Origin: Corynebacterium coyleae
GTDB taxonomy: Bacteria > Actinomycetota > Actinomycetes > Mycobacteriales > Mycobacteriaceae
Reading direction: 5' to 3'
DNA length: 64,000 nt
Assembly: GCF_030408635.1 (NCBI RefSeq)
Contig: NZ_CP047198.1
Coordinates: 2,046,001 to 2,110,000 of the forward strand
The position numbers and the translations under genes were made by a program. Positions 6,938 through 18,840 of the stretch are shown in pieces (positions within the stretch are counted from its first letter, which is position 1; each line of letters opens with the position of its first letter). The notes beneath the pieces were generated by a model. That model worked only from the letters and a program-made list of their open reading frames with translations. It had not been told where the DNA came from and did no database searches.

Positions 6938-7944
6938 ATGCCCAATTCCCATGTAGTTGCTACCGAACGCTCCCCTCGCGTCACCCTGCGGTTTATGGCC
7001 TCCCCCACCGATGTGCTCCACTACGGCGCACAGGGTGTCTCCGGTGGTCGCGTGCTGGAGTGGATCGATAAGGCCGCCTACGCGTGCGCCGCCCAGTGGT
7101 CCGCCACCTACTGTGTGACCGCGTATGTGGGCCACATTCACTTCACCCGCCCGATCCCTTCGGGCCACATTGTGGAGGTGCGCTCGCGCATCGCCATGAC
7201 GGGGCGATCCTCGATGCACATTGTCAACGAGGTGCTTTCCGCCGACCCGCGCGAGGGCGTGTTCACCCGCGCCTGCGACTGCCTGGTCATTTTCGTGGCA
7301 AAGGATCCGGACACGGGCAAGTCCATGCCTGTGCCGACATTCGTTCCGACCAACGCCGAGGAGCGCCGCGTGGCCGAGGCCGCGAAGTCGCGCATCGACC
7401 TGCGCAAGGCCATTGAGGCGGAGATGGAGTCGCAGACATACACCGACGACTCCACGGCGCAGCGCATCGTGCACCGCTTCATGGCGAAACCAACCGATGT
7501 GAACTGGGGCGGCAACGTCCACGGTGGCACCGCCATGGAATGGATCGATGAGGCCGGCACGGCCTGCACCATGGAGTGGTCTGGCGAGCGCACCGTCGCC
7601 GTCTACGCGGGTGGTATTCGCTTCTACCACCCGGTGCACATCGGCGACCTGATTGAGGTGGATGCGCGCATCACCCGTACGGACGCGCGTTCCATTCACA
7701 CCTCAGTGCACCTGCGCGCGGGCGACCCGCGTGGTGGCCGCGACAACTTGAAGGATGCGATCCACGCGACGTTTACCTACATCGGCATGGATATCGACGG
7801 CACCCCGCTGCCGGCACGTAAGTTCACGCCGGTTACGGATGAGGACAAGCGCCTCTGGGATCACACGCAGACGCTGAAAGACCTGCGCGCACAATATGAG
7901 CCGGTGCCCATTGTGGAACAGGCACCGGCTATGCAGCGGACGGA

Positions 7945-7948
<4 letters not shown>
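6938..7948 (+). CDS. Acyl-CoA thioesterase with two hotdog domains
   Basis: 336 residues made of two hotdog domains, about 10-125 and 155-300. Each carries the family helix: [20 protein letters not shown] in the first and [20 protein letters not shown] in the second. This tandem organisation is that of BACH/ACOT7-type acyl-CoA hydrolases, which release free fatty acid and CoA in the cytoplasm. The second domain keeps the full WIDEAG motif while the first has WIDKAA, so the two halves may not be equally active. Its stop codon shares the bases CTAG (7945-7948) with the stop of the convergent purL gene. Confidence 0.85.
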
Positions 7949-10221
<2,273 letters not shown>

Positions 10222-10227
10222 GGTCTT

Positions 10228-10902
10228 TTACGCTCCGATCTTCGAAATCGCGTCGATGGCGGAAGTGAACAGGCCCAACCCGTCGGTGGACGGCCCGGTG
10301 AGCGTCTCAATCGCGTGCTCCGGGTGCGGCATGAGCCCCACAACGCGGCCGGTTTCGTTAGTCACGCCGGCGATTGCGTTGATGGAGCCGTTGAAATTGT
10401 CGGTGTAGCGGAAGACCACGCGGCCTTCCTTCTCCAGCGCCTCGATGGTTTCCGGGGACGCCTGGAAGCGGCCTTCGCCGTGCTTGGCGGGCACGTAGAT
10501 GCGCTCGCCCAACTGGCTGGTCCATGCGGTGTCAGTGTTGGCTACCTCGAGGTAGGTGTCCACGCAGTGGAAGTTCAGGCCCTGGTTGCGGGTCAGCGCG
10601 CCCGGCAGCAGGCCGGCTTCGGTGAGGATCTGGAAGCCGTTGCAGATGCCAAGGACCGGCATACCCTTCTTCGCGGCCTCCACAACAGCGCCCATCATCG
10701 GGGCCTGCGCGGCGATCGCGCCGGAGCGCAGGTAGTCGCCGTAGGAGAAGCCACCCGGGACGACAACGGCGTCGACGCCAGTCAGGTCGTTGTCGGCGTG
10801 CCAGAGTTGCTTCGGCTCGGCACCGGCGAGGCGGACGGCGCGCAGCGCGTCAACGTCGTCGAGGGTGCCGGGAAAAGTAATGACTCCGATAGTTGCGCTC
10901 AT
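10228..10902 (-). CDS. purQ: Phosphoribosylformylglycinamidine synthase subunit PurQ (glutaminase)
   Basis: 224 residues. It is a class I glutamine amidotransferase that supplies ammonia to PurL. The sequence [18 protein letters not shown], the oxyanion segment [18 protein letters not shown], the nucleophile elbow [20 protein letters not shown] (Cys in GICNG) and the late His in MPHPEHAIE are all present. The ATG overlaps the purS stop by 4 bp (ATGA), giving tight coupling of the subunits of one complex. Confidence 0.97.
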   Translation of the reverse strand: MSATIGVITFPGTLDDVDALRAVRLAGAEPKQLWHADNDLTGVDAVVVPGGFSYGDYLRSGAIAAQAPMMGAVVEAAKKGMPVLGICNGFQILTEAGLLPGALTRNQGLNFHCVDTYLEVANTDTAWTSQLGERIYVPAKHGEGRFQASPETIEALEKEGRVVFRYTDNFNGSINAIAGVTNETGRVVGLMPHPEHAIETLTGPSTDGLGLFTSAIDAISKIGA

Positions 10903-11129
10903 CGCACAACCTCGAAGTCTTCAATCACAGTGTTAGTCAGGAGGGTTTCCGCCATGCGCTGCAGCTCGGCGTCGGTGACGGAGTCGTCCACCTCGATCTC
11001 GAATCGCTTGCCTTGGCGGACGTCGGTCACCCCCTCGACACCGATGCGGCCCAGTGCGCGCAGCACCGCCTGACCTTGGGGGTCAAGAATTTCGGCCTTG
11101 GGCATGACATTGACGACGACTCGTGCCAT
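10899..11129 (-). CDS. purS: Phosphoribosylformylglycinamidine synthase subunit PurS
   Basis: 76 residues, standard for PurS. The N-terminal [20 protein letters not shown] and the central [17 protein letters not shown] are diagnostic. PurS is a structural subunit that bridges PurQ and PurL. It is first in the purS-purQ-purL operon. GAAGGA lies 6-7 bp before the ATG, and a TATACT box lies about 50 bp upstream. Confidence 0.96.
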   Translation of the reverse strand: MARVVVNVMPKAEILDPQGQAVLRALGRIGVEGVTDVRQGKRFEIEVDDSVTDAELQRMAETLLTNTVIEDFEVVR

Positions 11130-11180
11130 GAGAATCCTTCACATTTCGGGAGGTTGATCGACCTTTGCGGTACGGCAGCG

Positions 11181-11211
11181 AGTATATCGGACGGACAGAC
11201 GCGTCCAGCAA
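11181..11211 (-). promoter_or_regulatory. Candidate promoter of purS-purQ-purL
   Basis: On the minus strand a TATACT -10 box (plus-strand AGTATA, 11181-11186) is preceded 19 bp upstream by TTGCTG as a possible -35. It would give a leader of about 44 nt before purS. The -10 is a good match; the -35 spacing is long. Confidence 0.5.
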
Positions 11212-11217
11212 TATCGG

Positions 11218-13641
11218 ATGACCGGCTACGTTAAGGGAATGTTTCGGGCTCGTCTGCTGTGGTTGGTGCTGGTGTCGTCGTTAAGCATCGCGCTTGTGCC
11301 ACATGCTGAGGCGGTGGTGATCAACGAGGTCTACGGTGGCGGCAGCAATGCGCAGGCGCCACTGAACGCGGACTTTGTGGAACTGTTCAACCCCACCGGT
11401 CAGGACGTTTCAATCGACGGCTGGGAGCTGGAGCAGTTTTCCGCCAAGGGCAACTCCGGCACGGTGGTTGAGTTGTTCGGGGTGGTGCCGGCGGGTGGGT
11501 ATTACCTGATCAGCGGGGTTTCCGGCGAGACGGGAGCCGATCTGCCGTCACCGGACCGTGAGGCGGCGTTTAACTTTTCTGCCACGAGTGCGGTTGCGGT
11601 GCTGCGCAACGCGGACGGCGAGGTAGACCGCGTGGCTTGGGGTGACACGCCACCCCATCTTGCAGAGGGAGCGCCCGGCGAGAAGACGACGAACCAACTG
11701 TCCATCCAGCGCGTCACCGATGGCGCGGATACTGACAACAACGCCGCCGATTTCCGTGCGGGTGCCCCCACTCCGCGCAATTCCGGCATCGCACAGGCAG
11801 ACCCGCGTGTGCTGACCATCGCGGAGATCCAGGGCACCGGCGCGACCACGCCATATGAGTCATCGACCGTGATCACCACCGGCGTGGTCACGGCAGTCTA
11901 CGACGAGGGCGGCAAGCGCGGCTTCTTCATGCAGACGGGCGGATCCGGCCAGCCGAAGCAGCCGGGGGACGCCTCGGACGGCATTTTCGTGTTCGTGGGC
12001 AAGCAGGGCCGCTATCCCGCCCACGGCGATTCGGTGCGAGTGGAAGGCACGGCGAAGGAGTTCTACGGCCAGACCCAGATTTCAGCGAGCAGCATCTCGC
12101 TTCTCGACGACCCCCTGCCCGCCCCAACGCCCATCCCCCTCGATGCCCTACCGGCGGGCGACGCGGCCCGCGAGCCCTACGAGGGCATGCTGGTCAGGCC
12201 CGGCGCCTACACCGTGACCGGCAATTACAACCTCAGCCAGTACGGCACCGTGGGCCTGGCGCCGGGCGCCGAGCCCCATTTCTGGCCCACGGAGAAGACC
12301 CGCCCCGACGCCAATCAGGTAGCGCGGATGAGCGCGCAGCAGGCGGCGGAGTTCGTCAACCTCGACGACGGACGCACCCGCAACTACGCCAAAGAACGCG
12401 ACGTGCCACTGCCGTACATTTCCCCCACGAGGTCCATCCGCACATTCGACACCGTGGCCTTCCAACAAGATGTGGTGGTGGGCTACAACAACGGGGATTG
12501 GACGTTCCAGCCGTTGCGCCCAATCACCGGTCAAACCCGCGCCGAAGATCTACCGATCACCTGGGACGATTCCCGCGCAGGCATCCTCGATGCGCCAGCG
12601 AAGGTACGCGGGGATTTGTCCATCGGGTTTTTCAACGTGATGAATTACTTCACCCACTTCCCCGACATCGACCCGGAGCACGGCTGCACGAACTGCCACC
12701 TGTTCCGCGGCGCGCACGATGCGCAGGCCCTCGCGCTGCAAGAGGCGAAGCTGGTCAACGCGATCAACCAGCTCGATACTGCGATCCTCGGCCTGTCGGA
12801 GGTGGAGAACACCGCCCGCACCACAGGCGATGCCGCCCGGCGCGACGAGACGCTGCAGCACTTGGTCGATGCGCTCAATGCTGCGGCGGGGGAGGATCGG
12901 TGGGCGGTGGTGTCGTCGCCAAGCGAGCTTGGCACTCGCGAAGACGCGATCCGCGTGGCGTTTATTTACCAGCCGGCGAAGGTGCGTCCGGTTGGGCAGT
13001 CGCGCATTTTCGACGACTCCACGTTCACCGGCATCGCCCGCCAGCCGCTCGCCCAGGAGTTCGCGCCTGCCGCCGGCGGTGACCACATTGTTGCGGTGGT
13101 GAATCATTTCAAGTCCAAGGGCACAGTCTCGCGTAATGACGACGCCACCGCCGACGGCCAAGGCAACAACGCCCGACTCCGCGCAGACATGTCGCGGACG
13201 CTGCTGGAACACCTCGACATGCAAGACGACTGGCACGGCCTACCCACGTTCCTCATTGGCGACTTCAACGCCTACTCCCAAGAAGACGCGATCGCCGTGC
13301 TCAACGACGCCGGCTACGCCACGATCCCGCAGGAACGCCCGTCGTATCAGTACGACAACAAGGTGGGCTCACTCGACCACGTGTTAGCCAACGATGCCGC
13401 GATGGACCTCGTGAAAGATTCCCTGGTGTGGGCGATCAACAGCGACGAACCGCTCATCGACGAGCCCGGGACCCCATTCCGGTCCTCCGATCACAATCCG
13501 GTGAAGGTGGGTTTCGACGCCACCAGCTCACAGTCGTTGTCGTACCTCCGCGCCGGGTGGATTGTGGGCGCGGTGTTGTTGATGGCACTGCTCGCAGCAC
13601 TGGTTCTTCGTCCGAAACAGATTGAAAACAGTTTCCAATAG
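11218..13641 (+). CDS. Secreted ExeM/NucH-type nuclease with lamin-tail domain
   Basis: 807 residues. A signal peptide (RARLLWLVLVSSLSIALVP, then HAEA) is followed by a lamin-tail domain (VVINEVYGGGSNAQAPLNAD, then FVELFNP) at about 35-140, an OB-like region starting VLTIAEIQGTG, and an endonuclease/exonuclease/phosphatase domain from about 465. That domain carries GFFNVMNYF, LGLSEVEN, VNHFKSKG, LIGDFNAYS and SSDHNPV, which supply the metal and catalytic residues. A transmembrane segment near the end (WIVGAVLLMALLAALVL) and a basic tail suggest tethering at the outer face of the membrane. The likely role is degrading extracellular DNA. The start is uncertain: ATG at 11218 or 11239; both precede the signal peptide. 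Confidence 0.85.
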   Translation: MTGYVKGMFRARLLWLVLVSSLSIALVPHAEAVVINEVYGGGSNAQAPLNADFVELFNPTGQDVSIDGWELEQFSAKGNSGTVVELFGVVPAGGYYLISGVSGETGADLPSPDREAAFNFSATSAVAVLRNADGEVDRVAWGDTPPHLAEGAPGEKTTNQLSIQRVTDGADTDNNAADFRAGAPTPRNSGIAQADPRVLTIAEIQGTGATTPYESSTVITTGVVTAVYDEGGKRGFFMQTGGSGQPKQPGDASDGIFVFVGKQGRYPAHGDSVRVEGTAKEFYGQTQISASSISLLDDPLPAPTPIPLDALPAGDAAREPYEGMLVRPGAYTVTGNYNLSQYGTVGLAPGAEPHFWPTEKTRPDANQVARMSAQQAAEFVNLDDGRTRNYAKERDVPLPYISPTRSIRTFDTVAFQQDVVVGYNNGDWTFQPLRPITGQTRAEDLPITWDDSRAGILDAPAKVRGDLSIGFFNVMNYFTHFPDIDPEHGCTNCHLFRGAHDAQALALQEAKLVNAINQLDTAILGLSEVENTARTTGDAARRDETLQHLVDALNAAAGEDRWAVVSSPSELGTREDAIRVAFIYQPAKVRPVGQSRIFDDSTFTGIARQPLAQEFAPAAGGDHIVAVVNHFKSKGTVSRNDDATADGQGNNARLRADMSRTLLEHLDMQDDWHGLPTFLIGDFNAYSQEDAIAVLNDAGYATIPQERPSYQYDNKVGSLDHVLANDAAMDLVKDSLVWAINSDEPLIDEPGTPFRSSDHNPVKVGFDATSSQSLSYLRAGWIVGAVLLMALLAALVLRPKQIENSFQ
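13621..13639 (+). promoter_or_regulatory. Zur-box-like palindrome upstream of the zinc importer
   Basis: ATTGAAAACAGTTTCCAAT is a 19-bp near-perfect palindrome centred on A13630, with one mismatched pair. It overlaps the last codons of the nuclease gene and ends 18 bp before the start of the metal-binding lipoprotein gene. Its AT-rich, TGAAAA-type arms resemble Fur-family (Zur) operators. Assignment is by analogy and position. Confidence 0.4.
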
Positions 13642-13657
13642 TGATTGAATACCGCGT

Positions 13658-14563
13658 ATGCAAAATCGTTTTCAGGCCAAGACCCTTGCCACGCTGGCTG
13701 CAGTCACTCTTGCAGGCACCGCGCTGACCGCATGCTCTACGGAGTCCGAAGACGCGGCCGAAGGTTCCGGCATCATCGCCACCACCGGGGTGTGGGCAGA
13801 TGTTGCCGCCGCCGTGACCGGGGAGGACGTGGATGCGATCATCACCGGCGACGCTGTAGACCCGCACCACTTCGAGCCGTCCGCCAAGGACCTGTCTCGT
13901 ATCAAAGAGGCAGCGACGGTCGTCGCTAATGGTGGCGCCTACGACGCGGCCTTGTACACCGTCGCGGAGCAGGACCGCATCGTGCACGCCATTCCGCTGC
14001 TCGACCACGCAGAGCACGATCACGAGCACGCCCACAGCGATCACCTGCCGGAGTCCCTCGACGAGTTGGAGCACGCCTGGTTCGCACCGTCAAAGGTCCG
14101 CGAGGTAGCCGATGCGGTGGCGCAGCGTACCGGTGGGGATGCTGGGGTCGTCGATACGCGAATTGCTGCAATCGAGGAGAAGCTCGCTTCCGTGCCGCAC
14201 GTGCACATCGGCATGACCGAGCCGATCGCCGCCGGGCTTGTATGGGGCACTGAACTGCACGACATCACCCCGGAGGAGTACGTCAAGGCCAGCCTGAACC
14301 ACCAGGAGCCGTCTGCGGCTGCGGTGTCGGCGTTTTTGAACCAGATCAAACAGGGCGATCTGGACATGCTGTTTGTGAACCCACAGAGCACCAACAGCGC
14401 CACCGAGCGGTTGGCCGCTGTCGCGCAGATGAAAAATGTCCCCATTGTTGAGATTCGGGAGACTCCCCCGGCAGGCGAGAACTTTCTCGACTACTTTGAG
14501 AAGATCGTGGACCAAATCGTGGAGATCGCCAACAACGCCGAGCCGAGCTTCCACCACCATTAG
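13658..14563 (+). CDS. znuA: Zinc (or manganese) ABC transporter substrate-binding lipoprotein
   Basis: 301 residues. The signal peptide ends in the lipobox LTAC with Cys26, so it is membrane-anchored outside the cell. The cluster A-1 fold is shown by VDPHHFEPSAKDLSRIKEA and by metal-binding histidines. A His-rich acidic loop (DHAEHDHEHAHSDH) at about 115-128 is typical of zinc-specific proteins, and the C-terminus is HHH. It is followed by an ATPase (14579) and a permease (15247) in the same direction, forming a full importer. The overlapping palindrome suggests zinc control. Manganese specificity cannot be excluded. Confidence 0.8.
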   Translation: MQNRFQAKTLATLAAVTLAGTALTACSTESEDAAEGSGIIATTGVWADVAAAVTGEDVDAIITGDAVDPHHFEPSAKDLSRIKEAATVVANGGAYDAALYTVAEQDRIVHAIPLLDHAEHDHEHAHSDHLPESLDELEHAWFAPSKVREVADAVAQRTGGDAGVVDTRIAAIEEKLASVPHVHIGMTEPIAAGLVWGTELHDITPEEYVKASLNHQEPSAAAVSAFLNQIKQGDLDMLFVNPQSTNSATERLAAVAQMKNVPIVEIRETPPAGENFLDYFEKIVDQIVEIANNAEPSFHHH

Positions 14564-14578
14564 TCAGGACATACACAT

Positions 14579-15250
14579 TTGATTGCTGAGCTACGCGGCG
14601 CCGCCGTCGACCCGTTGTGGTCGGGCCTCGACCTGACCATTGAACGCGGCGAATTCATCGCGGTGCTCGGCCCCAATGGGGTGGGCAAATCCACCCTGTT
14701 GGGCACGTTCATGGGAACCCGCCGCCTCACGCACGGCTCGGCGGAAGTGCACGGCCGCATCGGGTTTATCCCGCAGCAACACATGTTCCCCAAAGACCTC
14801 CCCGTTCGCGGGCGTGACCTGGTCAAACTTGCAATGGGGAAAGGTACAAAACCAGAAGACGTCGAGGCGCAGCTTGCCTCCGTGGGCGCGCAATCGTTTG
14901 CCGACCGCCGCGTCGGCATCCTCTCCGGTGGGCAGCAACAGCTCATCCGCCAAGCACAAGCCTTCGCGCAGGATCCGGAGCTTGTGCTTGCCGACGAACC
15001 CCTGCTCTCCCTCGACCCCGCCCGCGCACGCGACACCGTCACGCGACTGGCAGAGCACCCAGCTGCCGTGGTGTGCGTGACGCACTCCATCAACCCGGTG
15101 CTCGACGTGGTGGACCGAGTGCTCTACATCGGACCTGAGGGCCACGTCATCGGGCCCGTGGCCGAGGTGATGCGCTCGGAGGTGCTTAGCGAGCTCTACG
15201 GCACACGAGTAGACGTTGTGGAAGTAGACGGACGGATGGTGGTCCTGTGA
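14579..15250 (+). CDS. znuC: Zinc-type ABC transporter ATP-binding protein
   Basis: 223 residues. It powers import by the neighbouring lipoprotein and permease. Motifs are Walker A GPNGVGKST, the Q-loop region GFIPQQHMF, signature LSGGQQQ, Walker B LVLADEP and the H-loop VTHS. A TTG start at 14579 was chosen because TCAGGA lies about 10 bp upstream and there is no ATG before the Walker A motif. Its TGA overlaps the permease GTG by 4 bp. At 223 residues it is near the short end for the family. Confidence 0.85.
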   Translation: MIAELRGAAVDPLWSGLDLTIERGEFIAVLGPNGVGKSTLLGTFMGTRRLTHGSAEVHGRIGFIPQQHMFPKDLPVRGRDLVKLAMGKGTKPEDVEAQLASVGAQSFADRRVGILSGGQQQLIRQAQAFAQDPELVLADEPLLSLDPARARDTVTRLAEHPAAVVCVTHSINPVLDVVDRVLYIGPEGHVIGPVAEVMRSEVLSELYGTRVDVVEVDGRMVVL

Positions 15251-16068
15251 GCACGTTTATCGCCGATACCTCGTACCTGCTGAGCCAAGACTTCATCCAA
15301 ACCACACTCATCGCATGTGCGTTTCTGGGCATCCTGTCCGGCGTGATGGCGCCACTGATCGTGCTGCGCCAGATGTCGTTTTCGGTCCACGCCACCTCTG
15401 AGCTAGCACTCATGGGCGCATCCGCCGCGCTACTGTTCGGCCTCAACGTCGGATTCGGCGCGGTCGCGGGTGCGATCGTGGCGGCGCTGGTACTCGCTGC
15501 GCTGGGACTCAAGGGCCAACAAGACTCCGCTGTGGGCGTGGCGATGAGTTTCGGCATGGCCCTATCCGTGCTGTTTATCCACCTCTACCCCGGCAACTCC
15601 AACCGTGCGCTGGCACTTCTGACCGGCCAGATCGTGGGTGTGTCCGCCCAGAACGTGATGCTGTTGGCGGCAACCACGGTTCTGGTCGCCGTCGCGGTTG
15701 TCGTGTTGTGGCGCCCGTTGCTGTTCGCCTCCGCGGATCCGGTGATGGCAGCCGCGTGCGGTGTCCCGGTACGCACGATGGCGCTGGTGTTCGCGGTGCT
15801 GGTCGGCATCGCCTCCGCACAGTCGGTACAGATCGTCGGCGCACTGCTGGTCATGTCGATGCTGATCACACCCGGCGCGGCCGCCGCCCAAGTCACCGCC
15901 AACCCGGTACGAGCGGTATGGCTGTCAATCCTGTTCGCCGAGGTTTCCGCGATCGGCGGCATGGTGCTCTCGCTCGCCCCTGGTGTGCCGGTGAGCGTGT
16001 TCGTGGCGTTTATCTCGTTCGGCATCTACCTACTGTGCCGGGCGATCGCTTACCTGAAGGCGCGGTAG
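15247..16068 (+). CDS. znuB: Zinc-type ABC transporter permease
   Basis: 273 residues, with about eight hydrophobic segments and the ABC-3 family arrangement (GILSGVMAPLIVLRQMSF, then HATSELALMGASAALLFG). It forms the transmembrane channel of the importer. The GTG start overlaps the ATPase stop (GTGA). The 3' end overlaps the convergent DUF2334 gene by 19 bp. Confidence 0.88.
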   Translation: MSTFIADTSYLLSQDFIQTTLIACAFLGILSGVMAPLIVLRQMSFSVHATSELALMGASAALLFGLNVGFGAVAGAIVAALVLAALGLKGQQDSAVGVAMSFGMALSVLFIHLYPGNSNRALALLTGQIVGVSAQNVMLLAATTVLVAVAVVVLWRPLLFASADPVMAAACGVPVRTMALVFAVLVGIASAQSVQIVGALLVMSMLITPGAAAAQVTANPVRAVWLSILFAEVSAIGGMVLSLAPGVPVSVFVAFISFGIYLLCRAIAYLKAR

Positions 16069-16724
16069 TCGGCAGGTTTTGCGCCAGACTCGATAGCCGC
16101 AGCCGCCGCGGCGAGGAAGTCGCGGCGCACCTTCTTCTGCCCCAACTCACGCCCGGACACGGACAGGCGGATCGTGTTGCCTTTCTCCGCGCCGCGCCCG
16201 GCGGCCTTGATCACGTTTCGGCGCCACCACTTCGCCGCACCGTAGCCCTCACCCACCGACAGGTTGCGGGCCTGAGCAAACTCTCCGCGAGCCAGCCGGT
16301 AGATCCCCTTCGTCGACGCCGCGACCACAAACCCGAACTCCCCCATCACCTCAAGCGTGCCCTCGGACATGCGCCAACGCGGCGGGGCAAACATGTCCAG
16401 GTCGAAGCCCAGCGCGGCCATCTGACGGGTCGCCCCCTTTAAGCGCAGCCGTGCTTCGTGGGCACCGAGGGTGGCAAACTCACTGCGCCGGCCCTGCACC
16501 GGCTGGTCGAACCCGTTGAGCAGCAGCGCGCGATCATCGCGCTGCTCTGCAAGCCAACCCCTGGTGGTGGTGTCTTTGGCCAGGTGCCAGGTGGCGTCGA
16601 TATGCGGCGCCACAAGCAGCGACACCGGCACGCTTTCCTTATCCAGGTCGCGCACCATGCTTGTCACGTCGTCCAAGGTGGCGTCGAAGATGGACGAGAT
16701 AGAGACAAGCAGGCTGCCGGGCAT
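16050..16724 (-). CDS. DUF2334 polysaccharide-deacetylase-like protein
   Basis: 224 residues. The N-terminus LLVSISSIFDATLDDVTSMV, the strand VSLLVAPHI, and ALLLNGFDQP and DMFAPPRWRMSEGTLEVM follow the layout of DUF2334 proteins, relatives of the NodB deacetylases. No signal peptide is visible, so it is probably cytoplasmic. The usual HGF/HGY metal motif appears here as NGFDQ, so catalytic activity is uncertain. ATG 16724 lies 8 bp after the ptrB stop codon, so the two are probably cotranscribed. Confidence 0.65.
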   Translation of the reverse strand: MPGSLLVSISSIFDATLDDVTSMVRDLDKESVPVSLLVAPHIDATWHLAKDTTTRGWLAEQRDDRALLLNGFDQPVQGRRSEFATLGAHEARLRLKGATRQMAALGFDLDMFAPPRWRMSEGTLEVMGEFGFVVAASTKGIYRLARGEFAQARNLSVGEGYGAAKWWRRNVIKAAGRGAEKGNTIRLSVSGRELGQKKVRRDFLAAAAAAIESGAKPADYRAFR

Positions 16725-16732
16725 AGCCGGGA

Positions 16733-18829
16733 TTATCGCACAGGTTCGTCGACTGCGCCCGACTTCACCAACGTCCACGCGTACTCAAACGCGGTCTGCT
16801 TCCACTTCGCGTAGCGGCCCGATACGCCGCCGTGTCCTGCGGACATTTCGGTCTTGAGCAGGATCTCGCCACCGGTGGCTACCTCGCGCAGTTTTGCCAC
16901 CCACTTCGCGGGCTCTACGTAGAGCACACGGGTGTCGTTCAGGCTGGTAATCGCCAGAATGTCCGGGTAGTTCTGCGCCTTGACGTTCTCGTACGGGGCG
17001 TATGTAGCCATGTAGTCGTAGACGGTGACGTCGTGGTACGGGTCGCCCCATTCCTCCCACTCGCCGACGGTCAGCGGCAGTTCGGGTTTCAGGATGGAGG
17101 TCAGCGGGTCCACGAACGGCACGATCGCCTGGATGCCGGCGAACTTCTCCGGGGCCATGTTCGCCACCGCACCCATGAGCAGGCCACCTGCGGAACCGCC
17201 TTCGGCGACCATCTGCTCGTGCGTGGTCAGCCCCTCGGCCACGGCGGCGTCGGCGCACGCGATGAAGTCGGTGAACGTGTTCACCTTGTGCAGCATCTTG
17301 CCGTTGTCGTACCAGCCGCGGCCCATCTCACCGCCGCCGCGCACGTGGGCGCACGCCCAGATCATGCCGCGATCCAGCAGCGACAGCCTCGCTACAGAGA
17401 AGCCCGGGTCCATCGACGCCTCATACGAGCCGTAGCCGTACAGCAAAAGCGGCGCAGGGCCTGTGACATCCTTGCAACGCACCACGGATACCGGCACCTT
17501 CGCGCCATCCTTCGCGGTGGCCCACACGCGGAAGGCCTCGTAGTCGTCGGCGTTGTAGCCGCCTTCGACTTCCTGTTCCTTCAGCAGCGTCATCTCACCG
17601 GTCGCCACCTCATAATCAACGACCTGCGACGGCTGCGTGTACGAGGAGTACACGATACGCACCACCGGCGCGTCCCACTCCGGGTTGCCGCCGAGGCTCG
17701 CGGTGTAGAGCTCCTCAGAGAACTCAAGCTCGGTGAACTCGCCGAAGCCATTGCTTAGCGACGACACCGCCAACCGCGGAATCCCTCCCCGGCGATACCC
17801 CATGAACATGAAGTCGCGGTACGTATCGATGCCCTCGATACGCATCGAATCGGAGTGCTCCACCAGCACGTCCAGGTCGCGCAGCGGTGGCAACTCACCG
17901 ACCGGCGTGGTGGCCACACAGAAGTTCGGCCCGTGGGCATTGTGGGTGATCACCCACTGCTCTTTACCGTCCACCACGCAGTAGTCCGGGTGGTACTCAA
18001 TGCCGGACTCGCGCGGCCACAGCACCTCGAACTCACCGGTCGGATTGTCCAAATCCAGCACCCGGTACTCCGAGGTCAGCGAAGAGGACGTCACAATCAT
18101 GAGGAACCGCTCCGCGCGGTCCGCCCCCACACCGACGCCGAATTTCTCGTCCGTCTCTTCGTAGATCAGCACGTCGTCTTCGGCCGGGGTGCCCACCTTG
18201 TGGCGCCAGACCTGGTGGGGGCGCCAAGCGTCGTCCACGCGCACGTAGAACAGGTACTCTTCGCCGGCCCAGGTGGCGCCGTAGAAGATGTTGTCGAGGC
18301 GGTCGTCGAGAAGCTCGCCCGTCTCAAGGTTCTTAATGCGCAGCGTGAAGCGCTCGTCGCCTTCAGTGTCGTAGGAGTAGGCCAACAGACGACCGGTCGT
18401 GGCCACCGACGAGGCGCCCAGGGAGAAGAAATCGTGGCCTTCTGCCAGTTCGTTGATGTCCAGCAGGACCTGCTCGTCCGCCATGTGGTCGTTGACCTCG
18501 GGCGGTGTCCACGGCTCGTCACGCGTCGGCACACGGCAGGAAATGCCGTAGTTTTTGCCCTCAATGGTGCGGCCGTAGTACCACCAGTCGCCCTGGCGCT
18601 GCGGCACGGACATGTCCGTTTCCTTGATGCGGGACTTGATCTCGGCGTAGATGTCGTCGACAAGCCCGGACCACGCGGCGGTCTTCGACTCCGTGTAGGC
18701 GTTTTCAGCTTCGAGGTAACTGATTACCTCGGGGCTTTCTTTGTCCCGCAGCCACTCGTAGTCGTCGACAAAGTCGCGGCCGTGGAACGATCGTGTAATC
18801 GGGTGCTTCGCAGCTTTCGGAGCATTCAT
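16733..18829 (-). CDS. ptrB: Oligopeptidase B (prolyl oligopeptidase family S9A)
   Basis: 698 residues. The N-terminal PITRSFHGRDFVDDYEWLRD and a central beta-propeller (about 70-410) precede the alpha/beta-hydrolase domain. The catalytic Ser is in AEGGSAGGLL, the Asp in TSLNDTRVLY and the His in SAGHGGVSGRY, so the triad is complete. The oxyanion-side segment LLLYGYGSYEASMDPGFS and HVRGGGEMGRGWY are typical. Family members cut short peptides after Arg or Lys in the cytoplasm. The ATG at 18829 was chosen over an upstream start that overlaps purC. Confidence 0.93.
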   Translation of the reverse strand: MNAPKAAKHPITRSFHGRDFVDDYEWLRDKESPEVISYLEAENAYTESKTAAWSGLVDDIYAEIKSRIKETDMSVPQRQGDWWYYGRTIEGKNYGISCRVPTRDEPWTPPEVNDHMADEQVLLDINELAEGHDFFSLGASSVATTGRLLAYSYDTEGDERFTLRIKNLETGELLDDRLDNIFYGATWAGEEYLFYVRVDDAWRPHQVWRHKVGTPAEDDVLIYEETDEKFGVGVGADRAERFLMIVTSSSLTSEYRVLDLDNPTGEFEVLWPRESGIEYHPDYCVVDGKEQWVITHNAHGPNFCVATTPVGELPPLRDLDVLVEHSDSMRIEGIDTYRDFMFMGYRRGGIPRLAVSSLSNGFGEFTELEFSEELYTASLGGNPEWDAPVVRIVYSSYTQPSQVVDYEVATGEMTLLKEQEVEGGYNADDYEAFRVWATAKDGAKVPVSVVRCKDVTGPAPLLLYGYGSYEASMDPGFSVARLSLLDRGMIWACAHVRGGGEMGRGWYDNGKMLHKVNTFTDFIACADAAVAEGLTTHEQMVAEGGSAGGLLMGAVANMAPEKFAGIQAIVPFVDPLTSILKPELPLTVGEWEEWGDPYHDVTVYDYMATYAPYENVKAQNYPDILAITSLNDTRVLYVEPAKWVAKLREVATGGEILLKTEMSAGHGGVSGRYAKWKQTAFEYAWTLVKSGAVDEPVR

Positions 18830-18840
18830 GCCCAGAAAGC

